Counted from the stretch's first letter, positions 37,221 to 46,131 are shown. The stretch is DNA of 57,825 bases from Ruminococcaceae bacterium P7 (GCA_900100595.1 FMUA01000013.1:1-57825), one strand, 5' to 3'. The notes: generated by a model from the letters alone, not told the origin. Numbers and translations are program-made.

Positions 37221-38635
37221 AATACGAATTAGTTTCGGGTTTTGAAACCCACATCGAGCTGCAGACAAAGACCAAGATCTTCTGCGGCTGTACCACGCAG
37301 TTCGGCGGCGAGCCGAATACGCACTGCTGTCCCGTCTGCATCGGTCTCCCCGGCACGCTGCCCGTCCTCAACCGCGAGGTCGTGCGCTTTGCCATCCGCG
37401 CAGGTCTTGCCGTCCACGGCGAGATCGCCGAGATCGCCAAGATGGACAGAAAGAACTACTGCTATCCCGACCTGAGCAAGGCGTATCAGATCTCGCAGCT
37501 CTACGCGCCGCTGATCATCGGCGGCTATGTGGAGCTTTCAAACGGCAGAAAAATCCGCCTGCACCACATCCACATCGAGGAGGACGCGGGAAAGCTGATT
37601 CATCAGCACGGCGACACCTACGTCGACTACAACCGCGGCGGCGTTCCGCTGATCGAGATCGTCTCCGAGCCGGACATCCGCTCGATCGACGAGGCGAAGG
37701 AGTACGTCGAGAAGCTGCAGCAGGTCATGCGCTACATCGGCGTTTCCGACTGCAAGATGCAGGAAGGCTCGATGCGCTGCGACGTGAATATCTCCGTCCG
37801 TCCCGCAGGCAGCGAGGCGTTCGGCACGCGCACCGAGATCAAGAACATGAACTCTATCAACAACATCGCGAAGGCGATGGAGTATGAATACGACAGACAG
37901 GTCGACCTGATCGAGAGCGGCGGCAAGGTGGTGCAGGAGACGCTGCGCTACGACGACGCGACGGGCACGACTTCCTCGATGAGAAGCAAGGAGGACGCGC
38001 ACGACTACCGCTACTTCCGCGACCCCGATCTGGTGACGATCAACATCTCCCGCGACGAGGTCGAGGAGCTGCGCGCGCAGCTGCCCGAGCTGCCTGCCGA
38101 CAAGTGCAGGCGCTACATCGACGAGCTGGGCATCCCCGAAAAGGACGCGGCGCTGCTGACGAAGTACCGCCGCATCAGCGAGTTCTTTGACGCGGCGATC
38201 GAGGGCGTGAAGTCGCCCAAGACCGTGTCGAATTTCATCATCGGGCAGATGTTCCGCCGCACCGAGACCGAGGACGACAAGGAGAAATTCGAGGTCGGCA
38301 TCACGCCGCAGATGCTCGGCGAGCTGGTGAAGCTGCTCGACAGCGGCAAGATCCGCAATAATCTCGCGAAGTCCACGCTCGAGAAGATGCTCGACAGCGG
38401 CAAGGGCGCGTTGGAATTCATCAGCGAGAGCGACATGGGCGGCGTCGACGACAACGCGCTGCTGGAGCTGTGCCAAAACGCGATCGCGGGCAACGCCAAG
38501 GCAGTCGCGGACTTCAAGGGCGGCAAGGAGAAGGCGCTCAAGGCGCTGGTCGGCAACGTCATGAAGAACAGCCGCGGCAAGGCGGACGCACAGGCGGCGG
38601 AAGCCAAGATCAAGGCGCTGATTCTGGGAGAATAA
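37217..38635 (+). CDS. gatB: Asp/Glu-tRNA amidotransferase subunit B
   Basis: The 472-residue kinase/amidotransferase subunit has FETHIELQTKTKIFCGC, HCCPVCIGLPGTLPVLN, MDRKNYCYPDLSKAYQISQL and SMRCDVNISVRPAGS. A YqeY-like tail domain (FKGGKEKALKALVGNVMKNS) recognises the tRNA. The start is GTG at 37,217, overlapping the gatA stop; this restores the family N-terminus KYELVSGFETH. The zinc cysteines (C..C, HCC..C) are present. Confidence 0.96.
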   Translation: MKYELVSGFETHIELQTKTKIFCGCTTQFGGEPNTHCCPVCIGLPGTLPVLNREVVRFAIRAGLAVHGEIAEIAKMDRKNYCYPDLSKAYQISQLYAPLIIGGYVELSNGRKIRLHHIHIEEDAGKLIHQHGDTYVDYNRGGVPLIEIVSEPDIRSIDEAKEYVEKLQQVMRYIGVSDCKMQEGSMRCDVNISVRPAGSEAFGTRTEIKNMNSINNIAKAMEYEYDRQVDLIESGGKVVQETLRYDDATGTTSSMRSKEDAHDYRYFRDPDLVTINISRDEVEELRAQLPELPADKCRRYIDELGIPEKDAALLTKYRRISEFFDAAIEGVKSPKTVSNFIIGQMFRRTETEDDKEKFEVGITPQMLGELVKLLDSGKIRNNLAKSTLEKMLDSGKGALEFISESDMGGVDDNALLELCQNAIAGNAKAVADFKGGKEKALKALVGNVMKNSRGKADAQAAEAKIKALILGE

Positions 38636-38636
38636 G

Positions 38637-38667
38637 AAAAGAGGTCTGCATAAGCAGACCTCTTTTA
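38637..38667 (+). terminator. aspS-gatCAB terminator
   Basis: AAGAGGTCTGC-ATAA-GCAGACCTCTTTT, a perfect hairpin immediately after the gatB stop. Confidence 0.85.
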
Positions 38668-38668
38668 G

Positions 38669-38879
38669 TTTGGAGTTGCGGGTGAGAACCCGCTGTCAAT
38701 TCGCGGCGGGTGAGAACCCGCTGTCAATTCGCGGACTATAGGACGGCGTGTCAGGAAACAGCGCGTTTGCGCGGGAAATGTTCATCTTTTCGCACGAATC
38801 CCATTTATTAAGGAAAGGTTTGAAACAGTGTGAAGTTTGGAGTTTGGAGTGTGGAGTTTTGGGTTCTCACCCGCCGAGG
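38669..38879. repeat. Dispersed intergenic repeat, copy 2, with tandem GNRA hairpins
   Basis: It begins TTTGGAG and holds two adjacent 28-bp units (38,678-38,705 and 38,706-38,733), each with GCGGGT-GAGA-ACCCGC. It continues with CAGCGCGTTTGCGCG, a reverse-complement CCCATTTATTAAGGAAAGG module, and heptamers TTTGGAG-TTTGGAG-TGTGGAG. It ends one base before the -35 of the next gene. Confidence 0.75.
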
Positions 38880-38908
38880 TTGACAAAATGGCAGATTTGT
38901 TATATAAT
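38880..38908 (+). promoter_or_regulatory. Consensus promoter of the beta-helix protein
   Basis: TTGACA (38,880-38,885), 17 bp, TATAAT (38,903-38,908): both hexamers match consensus exactly, which predicts strong constitutive transcription. Confidence 0.8.
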
Positions 38909-38941
38909 ATTTCCAGTTATTTTCACAAAGAGGTGTTAATT

Positions 38942-41900
38942 ATGAACAAAATTCTGAGAGGAATTGCAGCTGCGGCAATGTCGGCGCTCATGCTGACGGG
39001 CGCCGCCGCGGTTCCTGCCTTTGCCGCGGAGAGCGGCTTTGAGGAAGCCGGCGGAATCGGCATCACCGTGTCGGCTGCCGCCATCAAAAACAGCGGCTTC
39101 GCGTCCGCGGTGCAGGGCGCGCTCAACACCGCGAGAGACTTCGCGAACGCGTCCAATCGCGCTACCGTCAAGGTCGCGGAGGGCGACTATACGCTCTACG
39201 GATGCCTGAATATCTACAGCAACACCACCCTTGACCTCACGGGCGTGACCGTCACGCGCAGCGGCGCGGGCAACATGCTCCGCACGGGCGCGAACGACTC
39301 TCCGACCTCCGGCGTGACGGGCTACGCCCACGAGAACATCACGCTCATCGGCGGCACCTTCGACGGCAATGCAGGCGCGAACACCATGCTCAAGGCGGCT
39401 CACGCCAAGAACTTCGTCATGGAAAACGTGACCGTCCGCAACGAGAAGGAGGGTCATATGATGGAGGTCGCGGGCGTCGACGGCTTCACCGTCCGGAACT
39501 GCACCTTCAAGGATCAGATCCTTTCACCCGGCGGCATCGGCTACGAGTCGATTCAGCTCGACATCCTCCACAGCGCCCACATGAACGGCTGCCGCTCCGA
39601 GGATCTCAACATGAAAAACGTGCTGATCGAGGGCTGCACCTTCACCAACGTCCCGCGCGCCATCGGCACCCACACCGCGATCCTCAACAATCCCTTCGAC
39701 GGCGTCACCATCCGCAACAATACCTTCAACGACATCAAGAGCTGCGCCGTGCAGGGCATGAACTGGATCAACGTCAACATCACGGGCAACACCATCAACA
39801 CCGCCTCGCGCGGTATCACGGTCTACGGCGTGATGCCCGAGGGCAGCGGCACCTTCAAGGCGTCAATCCTCGCCAATGAGGGCGGCACCACCGCTCATGT
39901 GTCCGACAGCTATCAGACCCCGAAAAAGGCGAACATCAACATCGCCTGCAACACGCTCAACAACGTCGGCGCGGTCGGCGATATCTACGCCGCCTATGAG
40001 TGTCAGGGCATCGCGGTCATCAGCGAGAACATCGGTCAGGACTACGGCACCGATTCCTTTGACGGCAGCGGCGCGCTTCCGCAGGGCGACTACTACGTCG
40101 ACGGCGTGCGCATCCACGACAACTACATCGACATCCGCGGCAACGGCGTCCGCGTTCAGGACACCCGCAACACCGACATCACCTCCAACGTGATCGTCTG
40201 CTCCAAGAACACCGTCGAGCCGACGGGCAGAAATTACTACGGCGTCGTCCTCCGCGACAATGCGCAGGCGGACGAGCTGTCCCACAACACCATCATCGGC
40301 GCCGAGGTCAACGGCGTGCAGATCGATTCCTGCAAGGTCAATCACATCGACTACAACCGCATCGAGAACGCGGGCAAGTACGGCATCGGCACCTACACCG
40401 CCACGCTCGGCAAGGTCACCGACAACGATATTATCAACTGCAAGTCCGAGGGCATCACCCTCATCAGCGGCTCCAAGGCGGACGCGGTCAAGTGGAACCG
40501 CGTGCGCAAATGCGGCGGCTACGGACTCTATTTCGCGGGCAACTGCTCCGCCTCCGAGGTCATCAGCAACACCACCGTCAGCAACGGCGGCGGTATCGGC
40601 TACACCAGAAGCAAGGGACTCGTCAAGGTCGGCAGCAACTACACCTCCTCCGCGTCGCTCACCAACTTCCTCCTCGACGGAGAGGGCGTTCAGATGGGCG
40701 TGGGAACCGCCTATAAGATCGTGCCCGACGTCAGACCCACCAACGCGTTCGCGGACTTCTCCTATTTCAGCTCCGACAGCAGCGTCGCGGCGGTCGATAA
40801 GTACGGCAGAGTCACCGCGAAAAAGCAGGGCGCCGCACGCATCACCGTCCGCTCCGATAACGGCGTGAGCAAGAGCTACACGATCGCGGTCGGCGACGGC
40901 GATACCGTCGAACCCCTCAGAGCCGCGCAGATCGAAACACCGCAAATCACGGGCTTCGACAGCGTCGCGCAGGGCGTGGAGATCAGATGGAAGGACGTTC
41001 CCGGCGCATACGGCTACCGCGTATTCTATAAGGGCGCGAGCGGCTGGAAGGGCATGGCGACCGTCACGACCAACAGCTACATCGACACCGACGTGACCAA
41101 CGGCCACACCTACACCTACACCGTCCGCTGCGTCGACGAGAACGGCACCTTCGTCAGCGGCTACAACAACAGCGGCTGGACATATACCTATAATTACCAG
41201 TCCGCACCCGCGCAGCTCGCACCCCCGTCAATTACGGGCTTCGAGAGCACCGCGCAGGGTGTGCAAATCAATTGGAACCCCGTACCCGGCGCATACGGCT
41301 ACCGCGTATTCTATAAAGGCGCGAACGGCTGGAAGGGCATGGCAAACGTCAGAACCAACGGCTACCTCGACGAGGACGTGACCAACGGCCACACCTACAC
41401 CTACACCGTCCGCTGCGTCGACGCGGTCGGCAACTTCACCAGCGGCTACAGCGACAAGGGCTGGACGTACACCTATAACTACCAGTCCGCACCCGCGCAG
41501 CTTGCGACCCCGTCAATTACGGGCTTCGAGAGCACCGCGCAGGGCGTGAAGATCAAGTGGAACGCCGTCTCGGGCGCTCACGGCTACCGCGTATTCTATA
41601 AAGGCGCGAACGGCTGGAAGGGCATGGCAAACGTCAGAACCAACGGCTACGTTGACACCGACGTGCGCAACGGCGGCACCTATACCTACACCGTCCGCTG
41701 CATCGACGCGAACGGCAGCTTCGTGAGCGGCTACAACGACACGGGCTGGAAATATACGTATAACTATCAGAGCGGACAGCTCGCGACCCCGTCAATCACG
41801 GGCTTTGAGAGCACCGCGCAGGGCGTGAAAATCAAGTGGAACGCCGTCTCGGGCGCTCACGGCTACCGCGTGTTCTATAAAGGCTCCTCGGGCTGGAAGG

Positions 41901-42316
41901 GCATGGACAACGTCACGGGCACGAGCTACGTCGACACCGACGTGCGCAACGGCGGCACGTATACCTACACTGTGCGCTGCATCGACGCAAGCGGAAGCTT
42001 TGTCAGCGGCTACAACAACACGGGCTGGAAGTACACCTATCAGTACGGCGCGGCAAATTACCCCGTATTCACCCTCTCGAACGAGTCGAACGGCGTGCGC
42101 ATCAGCTGGACGGCGATGCAGGGCGTCTACGGCTACAAGGTGTTCTACAAGAACAGCAGGGGCGGCTGGACGTCGATGGGAACCGTCACGGGCACGAGCT
42201 ATCTCGACACCGACGTCCGCAGGGGCGGCACCTATACCTATACGGTAAGAGGTGTTGACAGCAGCGGCAGCTATGTGACCTCCTACCTCTCGAGCGGCAA
42301 GACGATCACACACTAA
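38942..42316 (+). CDS. Secreted right-handed beta-helix protein with Ig-like and five FN3-like repeats
   Basis: The product is 1,124 residues. A signal peptide (ILRGIAAAAMSALMLTGAAA, cleaved near AFA) is followed by about 590 residues of parallel beta-helix repeats (NITLIGGTFDG, VLIEGCTFTNV, ITSNVIVCSKN) like those of pectate lyases and alginate epimerases. A short bacterial Ig-like (Big2) segment follows (FSSDSSVAAVDKYGRVTAKK). Five repeats of about 90 residues then carry GYRVFYKGASGWKGM and TYTYTVRC. No sorting motif or membrane anchor is seen, so it is likely released or held by the repeats. The substrate, if any, is unknown. AGAGGTG precedes the ATG. Confidence 0.88.
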   Translation: MNKILRGIAAAAMSALMLTGAAAVPAFAAESGFEEAGGIGITVSAAAIKNSGFASAVQGALNTARDFANASNRATVKVAEGDYTLYGCLNIYSNTTLDLTGVTVTRSGAGNMLRTGANDSPTSGVTGYAHENITLIGGTFDGNAGANTMLKAAHAKNFVMENVTVRNEKEGHMMEVAGVDGFTVRNCTFKDQILSPGGIGYESIQLDILHSAHMNGCRSEDLNMKNVLIEGCTFTNVPRAIGTHTAILNNPFDGVTIRNNTFNDIKSCAVQGMNWINVNITGNTINTASRGITVYGVMPEGSGTFKASILANEGGTTAHVSDSYQTPKKANINIACNTLNNVGAVGDIYAAYECQGIAVISENIGQDYGTDSFDGSGALPQGDYYVDGVRIHDNYIDIRGNGVRVQDTRNTDITSNVIVCSKNTVEPTGRNYYGVVLRDNAQADELSHNTIIGAEVNGVQIDSCKVNHIDYNRIENAGKYGIGTYTATLGKVTDNDIINCKSEGITLISGSKADAVKWNRVRKCGGYGLYFAGNCSASEVISNTTVSNGGGIGYTRSKGLVKVGSNYTSSASLTNFLLDGEGVQMGVGTAYKIVPDVRPTNAFADFSYFSSDSSVAAVDKYGRVTAKKQGAARITVRSDNGVSKSYTIAVGDGDTVEPLRAAQIETPQITGFDSVAQGVEIRWKDVPGAYGYRVFYKGASGWKGMATVTTNSYIDTDVTNGHTYTYTVRCVDENGTFVSGYNNSGWTYTYNYQSAPAQLAPPSITGFESTAQGVQINWNPVPGAYGYRVFYKGANGWKGMANVRTNGYLDEDVTNGHTYTYTVRCVDAVGNFTSGYSDKGWTYTYNYQSAPAQLATPSITGFESTAQGVKIKWNAVSGAHGYRVFYKGANGWKGMANVRTNGYVDTDVRNGGTYTYTVRCIDANGSFVSGYNDTGWKYTYNYQSGQLATPSITGFESTAQGVKIKWNAVSGAHGYRVFYKGSSGWKGMDNVTGTSYVDTDVRNGGTYTYTVRCIDASGSFVSGYNNTGWKYTYQYGAANYPVFTLSNESNGVRISWTAMQGVYGYKVFYKNSRGGWTSMGTVTGTSYLDTDVRRGGTYTYTVRGVDSSGSYVTSYLSSGKTITH

Positions 42317-42321
42317 GCATA

Positions 42322-42490
42322 GTGTGGAGTTTGGAGTTTGGAGTTGATTCATCGCCAAACCTTTCCTTGTGAAATGGGATTGGTGGAAGTCTGATGAACT
42401 TCTGACGCAAAAACGTGCATTATTTAGTATGCGAATTGACAGCGGGTTCTTACCCGCCGCGTAAACGCGCTGTTTTTGACACGCCTAATA
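42322..42490 (+). repeat. Dispersed intergenic repeat, copy 3
   Basis: TGTGGAG-TTTGGAG-TTTGGAG, then GCCAAACCTTTCCTTGTGAA, ATGGGATTGGTG, CTGATGAACTTCTGACGC and AAAACGTGCA. The second part carries AGCGGGTTCTTACCCGC and CGCGTAAACGCGCTG, the reverse complement of modules in copies 2 and 6. Confidence 0.75.
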
Positions 42491-42492
42491 GT

Positions 42493-42530
42493 AAGAAAAA
42501 GCAAACGGCAGGCTCCTCGGAGCCTGCCGT
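42493..42530 (-). terminator. trpB2 terminator
   Basis: ACGGCAGGCTCC-GA-GGAGCCTGCCGT on the minus strand, then TTTGCTTTTTC. Confidence 0.75.
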
Positions 42531-42618
42531 CCACTCTATAACCCAACTGAGGAACTGTTTATCAATTAATTGTGATTTCTGCACAGTTCCTTTGAAAACG
42601 GTGCGAACAAATTAAGAA

Positions 42619-43995
42619 TTAAAGATTGACCTCGGGAAGTCCCGCAAAGCCCTTGGCGAGATCCTCGTCGGTGGGGATGTAGTCGGTCATGACGCCGTCG
42701 TTGAACTTCTCGTAAGCCACCATGTCGAAGTAGCCCGTGCCGGTCAGACCGAAGAGGATGGTTTTCTCCTCGCCTGTTTCCTTGCACTTGAGCGCTTCGT
42801 CGATTGCGACGCGGATCGCGTGGGAGCTTTCGGGAGCCGGGAGGATGCCCTCGACTCTCGCGAACTTCTCGGCTGCCTCGAATACCGCGGTCTGCTCAAC
42901 GGAGGTAGCCTCCATCAGACCGTCGTCGTAGAGCTGCGAGAGGATGCTGCTCATGCCGTGATAGCGCAGACCGCCCGCGTGGTTCGCGGAGGGAATGAAG
43001 CCCGAGCCGAGGGTGTACATCTTCGCGAGCGGACAAACCATGCCGGTGTCGCAGAAGTCGTAGGCGTATTTACCTCTGGTGAAGCTGGGGCAGGACGCAG
43101 GCTCGACCGCGATGAAGCGGTAGTCTGCCTCACCTCTGAGCTTTTCGCCCATGAAGGGAGAGATCAGACCGCCGAGGTTGGAGCCGCCGCCGGCGCAGCC
43201 GATGATGATGTCGGGCTTTACGCCGAGCTTGTCGAACGCGGTCTTGCACTCCAGACCGATGATGCTCTGGTGCAGGAGCACCTGATTGAGCACGCTGCCG
43301 AGAACATAGCGGTAGCCCTCGGTGTGGGTCGCGACCTCAACCGCCTCGGAGATCGCGCAGCCGAGACTGCCGGTGGTGCCGGGATGCGCTTCGAGGATCT
43401 TTCTGCCGATCTCGGTGGTCATCGAGGGAGAGGGCGTCACGCTTGCGCCGTAGGTGCGCATGACCTCTCTGCGGAAGGGCTTCTGCTCGTAGCTGACCTT
43501 TACCATGTAGACCTTGCAGTCAAGTCCGAAGTAGGAGCAAGCCATCGAGAGAGCGGTGCCCCACTGACCTGCGCCGGTCTCGGTGGTAACGCCCTTGAGA
43601 CCCTGCTTCTTGGCGTAGTAAGCCTGCGCGATCGCGGAATTGAGCTTGTGGCTGCCGCTGGTGTTGTTGCCCTCGAACTTGTAGTAGATCTTCGCGGGTG
43701 TATCGAGCGCCTTCTCGAGGAAGTAGGCGCGGATCAGGGGAGAGGGACGGTACATCTTGTAGAAGTCCTGAATCTCCTCGGGGATGTCGATATAAGCGTC
43801 GGTGTTGTTCAGCTCCTGCGCGATCAGCTCGTCGCAGAAAACGGGAGAAAGCTCCTCAGCGGTCATGGGCTTGAGGGTCGCGGGATTGAGCAGCGGCGCG
43901 GGCTTGTTCTTCATATCCGCGCGGACGTTGTACCATTTGGTCGGGATTTCGCTTTCGTCAAGATAGGTCTTGTAGGGAATCTTGTTTTCTTTCAT
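42619..43995 (-). CDS. trpB: Tryptophan synthase beta chain, TrpB2 type
   Basis: The 458-residue PLP enzyme has K117 in EGNNTSGSHKLNSAIAQ as the Schiff-base lysine, TETGAGQWGTALSMACSYFG and the phosphate-binding GCAGGGSNLGG. The extended N-terminus (WYNVRADMKNKPAPLLNP) and the RPSPL loop mark the stand-alone TrpB2 group (EC 4.2.1.122), which converts indole and serine to tryptophan. No trpA is adjacent. A Trp-specific T-box leader lies upstream, so transcription should rise when tRNA-Trp is uncharged. A salvage role for indole is inference. Confidence 0.94.
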   Translation of the reverse strand: MKENKIPYKTYLDESEIPTKWYNVRADMKNKPAPLLNPATLKPMTAEELSPVFCDELIAQELNNTDAYIDIPEEIQDFYKMYRPSPLIRAYFLEKALDTPAKIYYKFEGNNTSGSHKLNSAIAQAYYAKKQGLKGVTTETGAGQWGTALSMACSYFGLDCKVYMVKVSYEQKPFRREVMRTYGASVTPSPSMTTEIGRKILEAHPGTTGSLGCAISEAVEVATHTEGYRYVLGSVLNQVLLHQSIIGLECKTAFDKLGVKPDIIIGCAGGGSNLGGLISPFMGEKLRGEADYRFIAVEPASCPSFTRGKYAYDFCDTGMVCPLAKMYTLGSGFIPSANHAGGLRYHGMSSILSQLYDDGLMEATSVEQTAVFEAAEKFARVEGILPAPESSHAIRVAIDEALKCKETGEEKTILFGLTGTGYFDMVAYEKFNDGVMTDYIPTDEDLAKGFAGLPEVNL

Positions 43996-44054
43996 GATAA
44001 AAAACTCCTTTTCGGTAATAATTTACGGTTCAACGGGCAGGCACGGCGGTTTTG

Positions 44055-44345
44055 AAGCATAAAAAAATCCCGTCCCTGCATATCTGCCGGGACAGGAAGA
44101 ATCCTGCGGTGCCACCCTGCTTGGCGTGCTGCCACGCCCTCTTAACGCGTACATGGAATATCCGATACGCTGACCTTTGGTTACGGAAAGTCCGGTTCCG
44201 TCTCACATACTCTGCGGATAGAATCCGCGTTTCTGCTCGCCCTCGGAAGTCCATTCAGCCCTGTGTTCTCTGCCGCGATCCCAGCATCCGCGGCTCTCTG
44301 TAAGAGAAGAGGCAGCGCCTACTCACTCTTCCTCATCGGTTTGAT
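44055..44345 (-). promoter_or_regulatory. T-box riboswitch, tryptophan (UGG specifier)
   Basis: On the minus strand the conserved T-box AGGGTGGCACCGCAGG (near 44,103-44,119) is followed by the terminator stem CCTGTCCCGGC...GCAGGGACGGG and a run of T (44,061-44,068). Stem I contains GAATGGAC, placing UGG (44,251-44,253) in the specifier position after the usual GAA. Competing antiterminator pairing of the GGTGGCACC bulge with the 5' terminator arm is visible. The leader ends about 60 nt before trpB2. Confidence 0.93.
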
Positions 44346-44351
44346 GTCTGC

Positions 44352-44380
44352 ATTATACACCGCAATTTTTGATTTGTCAA
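44352..44380 (-). promoter_or_regulatory. trpB2/T-box promoter
   Basis: On the minus strand TTGACA (44,375-44,380), 17 bp, TATAAT (44,352-44,357): full consensus. Confidence 0.8.
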
Positions 44381-44416
44381 TACTAATTTATGAATTTTTA
44401 ATAACCGAACGCTTTT

Positions 44417-44698
44417 AGTTAGAGTGCGGAGCTATTTCAGTTTGGAGTTTGGAGTGTGGAGTTATTTCAGTGTGGAGTTTGGAGTTTGGAGTTATTTCAG
44501 TTTGGAGTTTGGAATGTGGAGTTTGGAGTTATTTTAGTTTGGAGGTTGAAGTTATTTTTGTTTGGAGTTGCAGGTGATGTCATCCGTCCTTTAATATTCC
44601 CATTTCACGAGGACAAGTTTTATTTAACTTCATTTCACAAGGAAAGGTTTGGCGGTGAACCAACTCCACACTCCAAACTCCACACTCCAAACTAAAAA
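44417..44698 (+). repeat. Dispersed intergenic repeat, copy 4, expanded heptamer array
   Basis: At least ten TTTGGAG/TGTGGAG-type heptamers are interleaved with TTATTTCAG, the longest array in the window. It is followed by partial CACGAGGACAAG and TTTCACAAGGAAAGGTTTGG modules and then inverted heptamers (CTCCACACTCCAAACTCC). The array therefore faces a reverse array about 200 bp away and could form a long hairpin. The 79-residue frame through it is only a translation of the repeat. Confidence 0.75.
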
Positions 44699-44730
44699 AA
44701 GCGGGACAGAGGTGGTCTGTCCCGCTTTTA
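44693..44730 (-). terminator. acpP terminator
   Basis: GCGGGACAG-ACCACCT-CTGTCCCGC on the minus strand, followed by TTTTTTT. Confidence 0.85.
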
Positions 44731-44760
44731 TCTTTTTGCTTTGTTGCCTTGTTGTCAGAA

Positions 44761-44988
44761 TCAGGAGTTAGCCTCAATGTAGTTGACAAGAGCGCCAACG
44801 GTCTTGATGTTCTCGATTTCCTCGTCGGGAACCTCAACCTCAAACTCGTCCTCGATGGACATCAGAAGGTCAACAACGTCGAGAGAATCAGCGCCGAGAT
44901 CTTCCTGAAGGTCGGTATCAACCGTAATCTTATCCTCTTCAACATCGAACTGCTCGGCAAGAATAGCCTTAACTTTTTCCAGAACCAT
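44761..44988 (-). CDS. acpP: Acyl carrier protein
   Basis: The 75-residue acidic helical protein has the phosphopantetheine site S35 in LGADSLDVVDL. It carries growing acyl chains in fatty acid synthesis. GGGAGGAATT precedes the ATG. It stands alone here, away from other fab genes, with its own promoter and terminator. Confidence 0.97.
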   Translation of the reverse strand: MVLEKVKAILAEQFDVEEDKITVDTDLQEDLGADSLDVVDLLMSIEDEFEVEVPDEEIENIKTVGALVNYIEANS

Positions 44989-45086
44989 TATAATTCCTCC
45001 CTAAAAATAATTCGTACCTCTTGATAGCTTTACAAAGGCACATATTTTGTGCTACAATGGTTGAAGCAAAATGATTTGCTACTTCA

Positions 45087-45115
45087 ATATTATTGATAAA
45101 ACCCCGCTTTGTCAA
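45087..45115 (-). promoter_or_regulatory. acpP promoter
   Basis: On the minus strand TTGACA (45,110-45,115), 17 bp, TAATAT (45,087-45,092). A TTGAAG...CTTCAA inverted repeat follows at about 45,061-45,087. Confidence 0.65.
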
Positions 45116-45262
45116 TATCTATTTCAAAATTTTTTTATTTTTTCTGGAATTTGCATAGAAAAAGGTCAGGGAGTTATCAGTTTATAGATGTAACATTGAT
45201 GAATAGTCACAATGGACTGATACTATTATAAGCAACACGCTCCCTGCCGTCGGAGGTATCAT

Positions 45263-46102
45263 ATGTCAACCAAGCACTACGCCGTCATCGGCCACCCCAT
45301 CGGTCACACCATGTCGCCGTTTATCCACAAGCGGCTCTTTGCGCTCGCGGGCGTCGACGCGGACTATACCGCGCTCGATATCGCTCCCGAGCGGCTCGAA
45401 GCGGAGTACCGCGATACTTTGAAAAAGCTCGACGGCTACAATATCACGATTCCCCATAAGCAGGCGATTATCCCGTACCTCGACGCGCTCGACGACAAGG
45501 CGCAGATGTACGGCAGCGTCAACACCGTGCGCAACCGTGACGGGCAGGCTAAGGGCTTCACCACCGACCCCGACGGCTTCATCAAGGCGATCGAGGCGGC
45601 AGGAATACCGCTCGAGGGCAGGATCATGATTCTCGGCTGCGGCGGCGTCGCGCGCACGATGGCGTATGAGATCGCCCTGCGGCACAAGCCCTTTGAGTTC
45701 GCGGTCAGGCGCGAGAGCGTCGGAAAGGCAGGTCTGCTCTGCCTTGACATCACACGCAAGATTCCCGACGCGGAGGTCAGCTTCGGTCTGATCGATCAGA
45801 TCATCGGAAACGTCGACGTCCTGATCAACGCGACCCCCGTCGGCATGTACCCGAACTGCGACGCGCAGCCGATACATAACTGCGCGATCGGCAGGTGCAA
45901 ATACGTCTACGACGCGATCTACAATCCGCTCGAAACTGCGCTCGTGAAGCGCGCCAAGGCAAACGGCTCTGTCGCCGAGGGCGGTATGTCGATGCTCGTG
46001 TGGCAGGCGGTCGTGGCTCATCAGCACTGGGACGGCTCGCAGTACGACAAGGCGGAAATCGACAGGCTCTGCCGCGACGCAGCGGCGGAGCTGATGAAAT
46101 AA
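45263..46102 (+). CDS. aroE: Shikimate dehydrogenase
   Basis: The 279-residue enzyme reduces 3-dehydroshikimate to shikimate with NADPH. Motifs are VIGHPIGHTMSPFIHKRLF (substrate), YNITIPHKQAIIPYLD (catalytic Lys), GSVNTV, the Rossmann ILGCGGVARTMAYEIA and NATPVGMYPN. GGAGGTATC precedes the ATG. It opens a cluster of seven aromatic-pathway genes. Confidence 0.96.
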   Translation: MSTKHYAVIGHPIGHTMSPFIHKRLFALAGVDADYTALDIAPERLEAEYRDTLKKLDGYNITIPHKQAIIPYLDALDDKAQMYGSVNTVRNRDGQAKGFTTDPDGFIKAIEAAGIPLEGRIMILGCGGVARTMAYEIALRHKPFEFAVRRESVGKAGLLCLDITRKIPDAEVSFGLIDQIIGNVDVLINATPVGMYPNCDAQPIHNCAIGRCKYVYDAIYNPLETALVKRAKANGSVAEGGMSMLVWQAVVAHQHWDGSQYDKAEIDRLCRDAAAELMK

Positions 46103-46131
46103 TCAAGTAAGGAAAAGAACAGGGAATGGGA

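Noticed and set aside
44456..44695. A 79-residue frame beginning MELFQCGVWSLELFQFGVWN
   Set aside because: It is only the translation of the TTTGGAG heptamer array; no ribosome-binding site or conservation pattern supports a protein.
44417..44698. CRISPR array
   Set aside because: The repeats are 7 bp with no unique spacers of constant length, and no cas gene is present.
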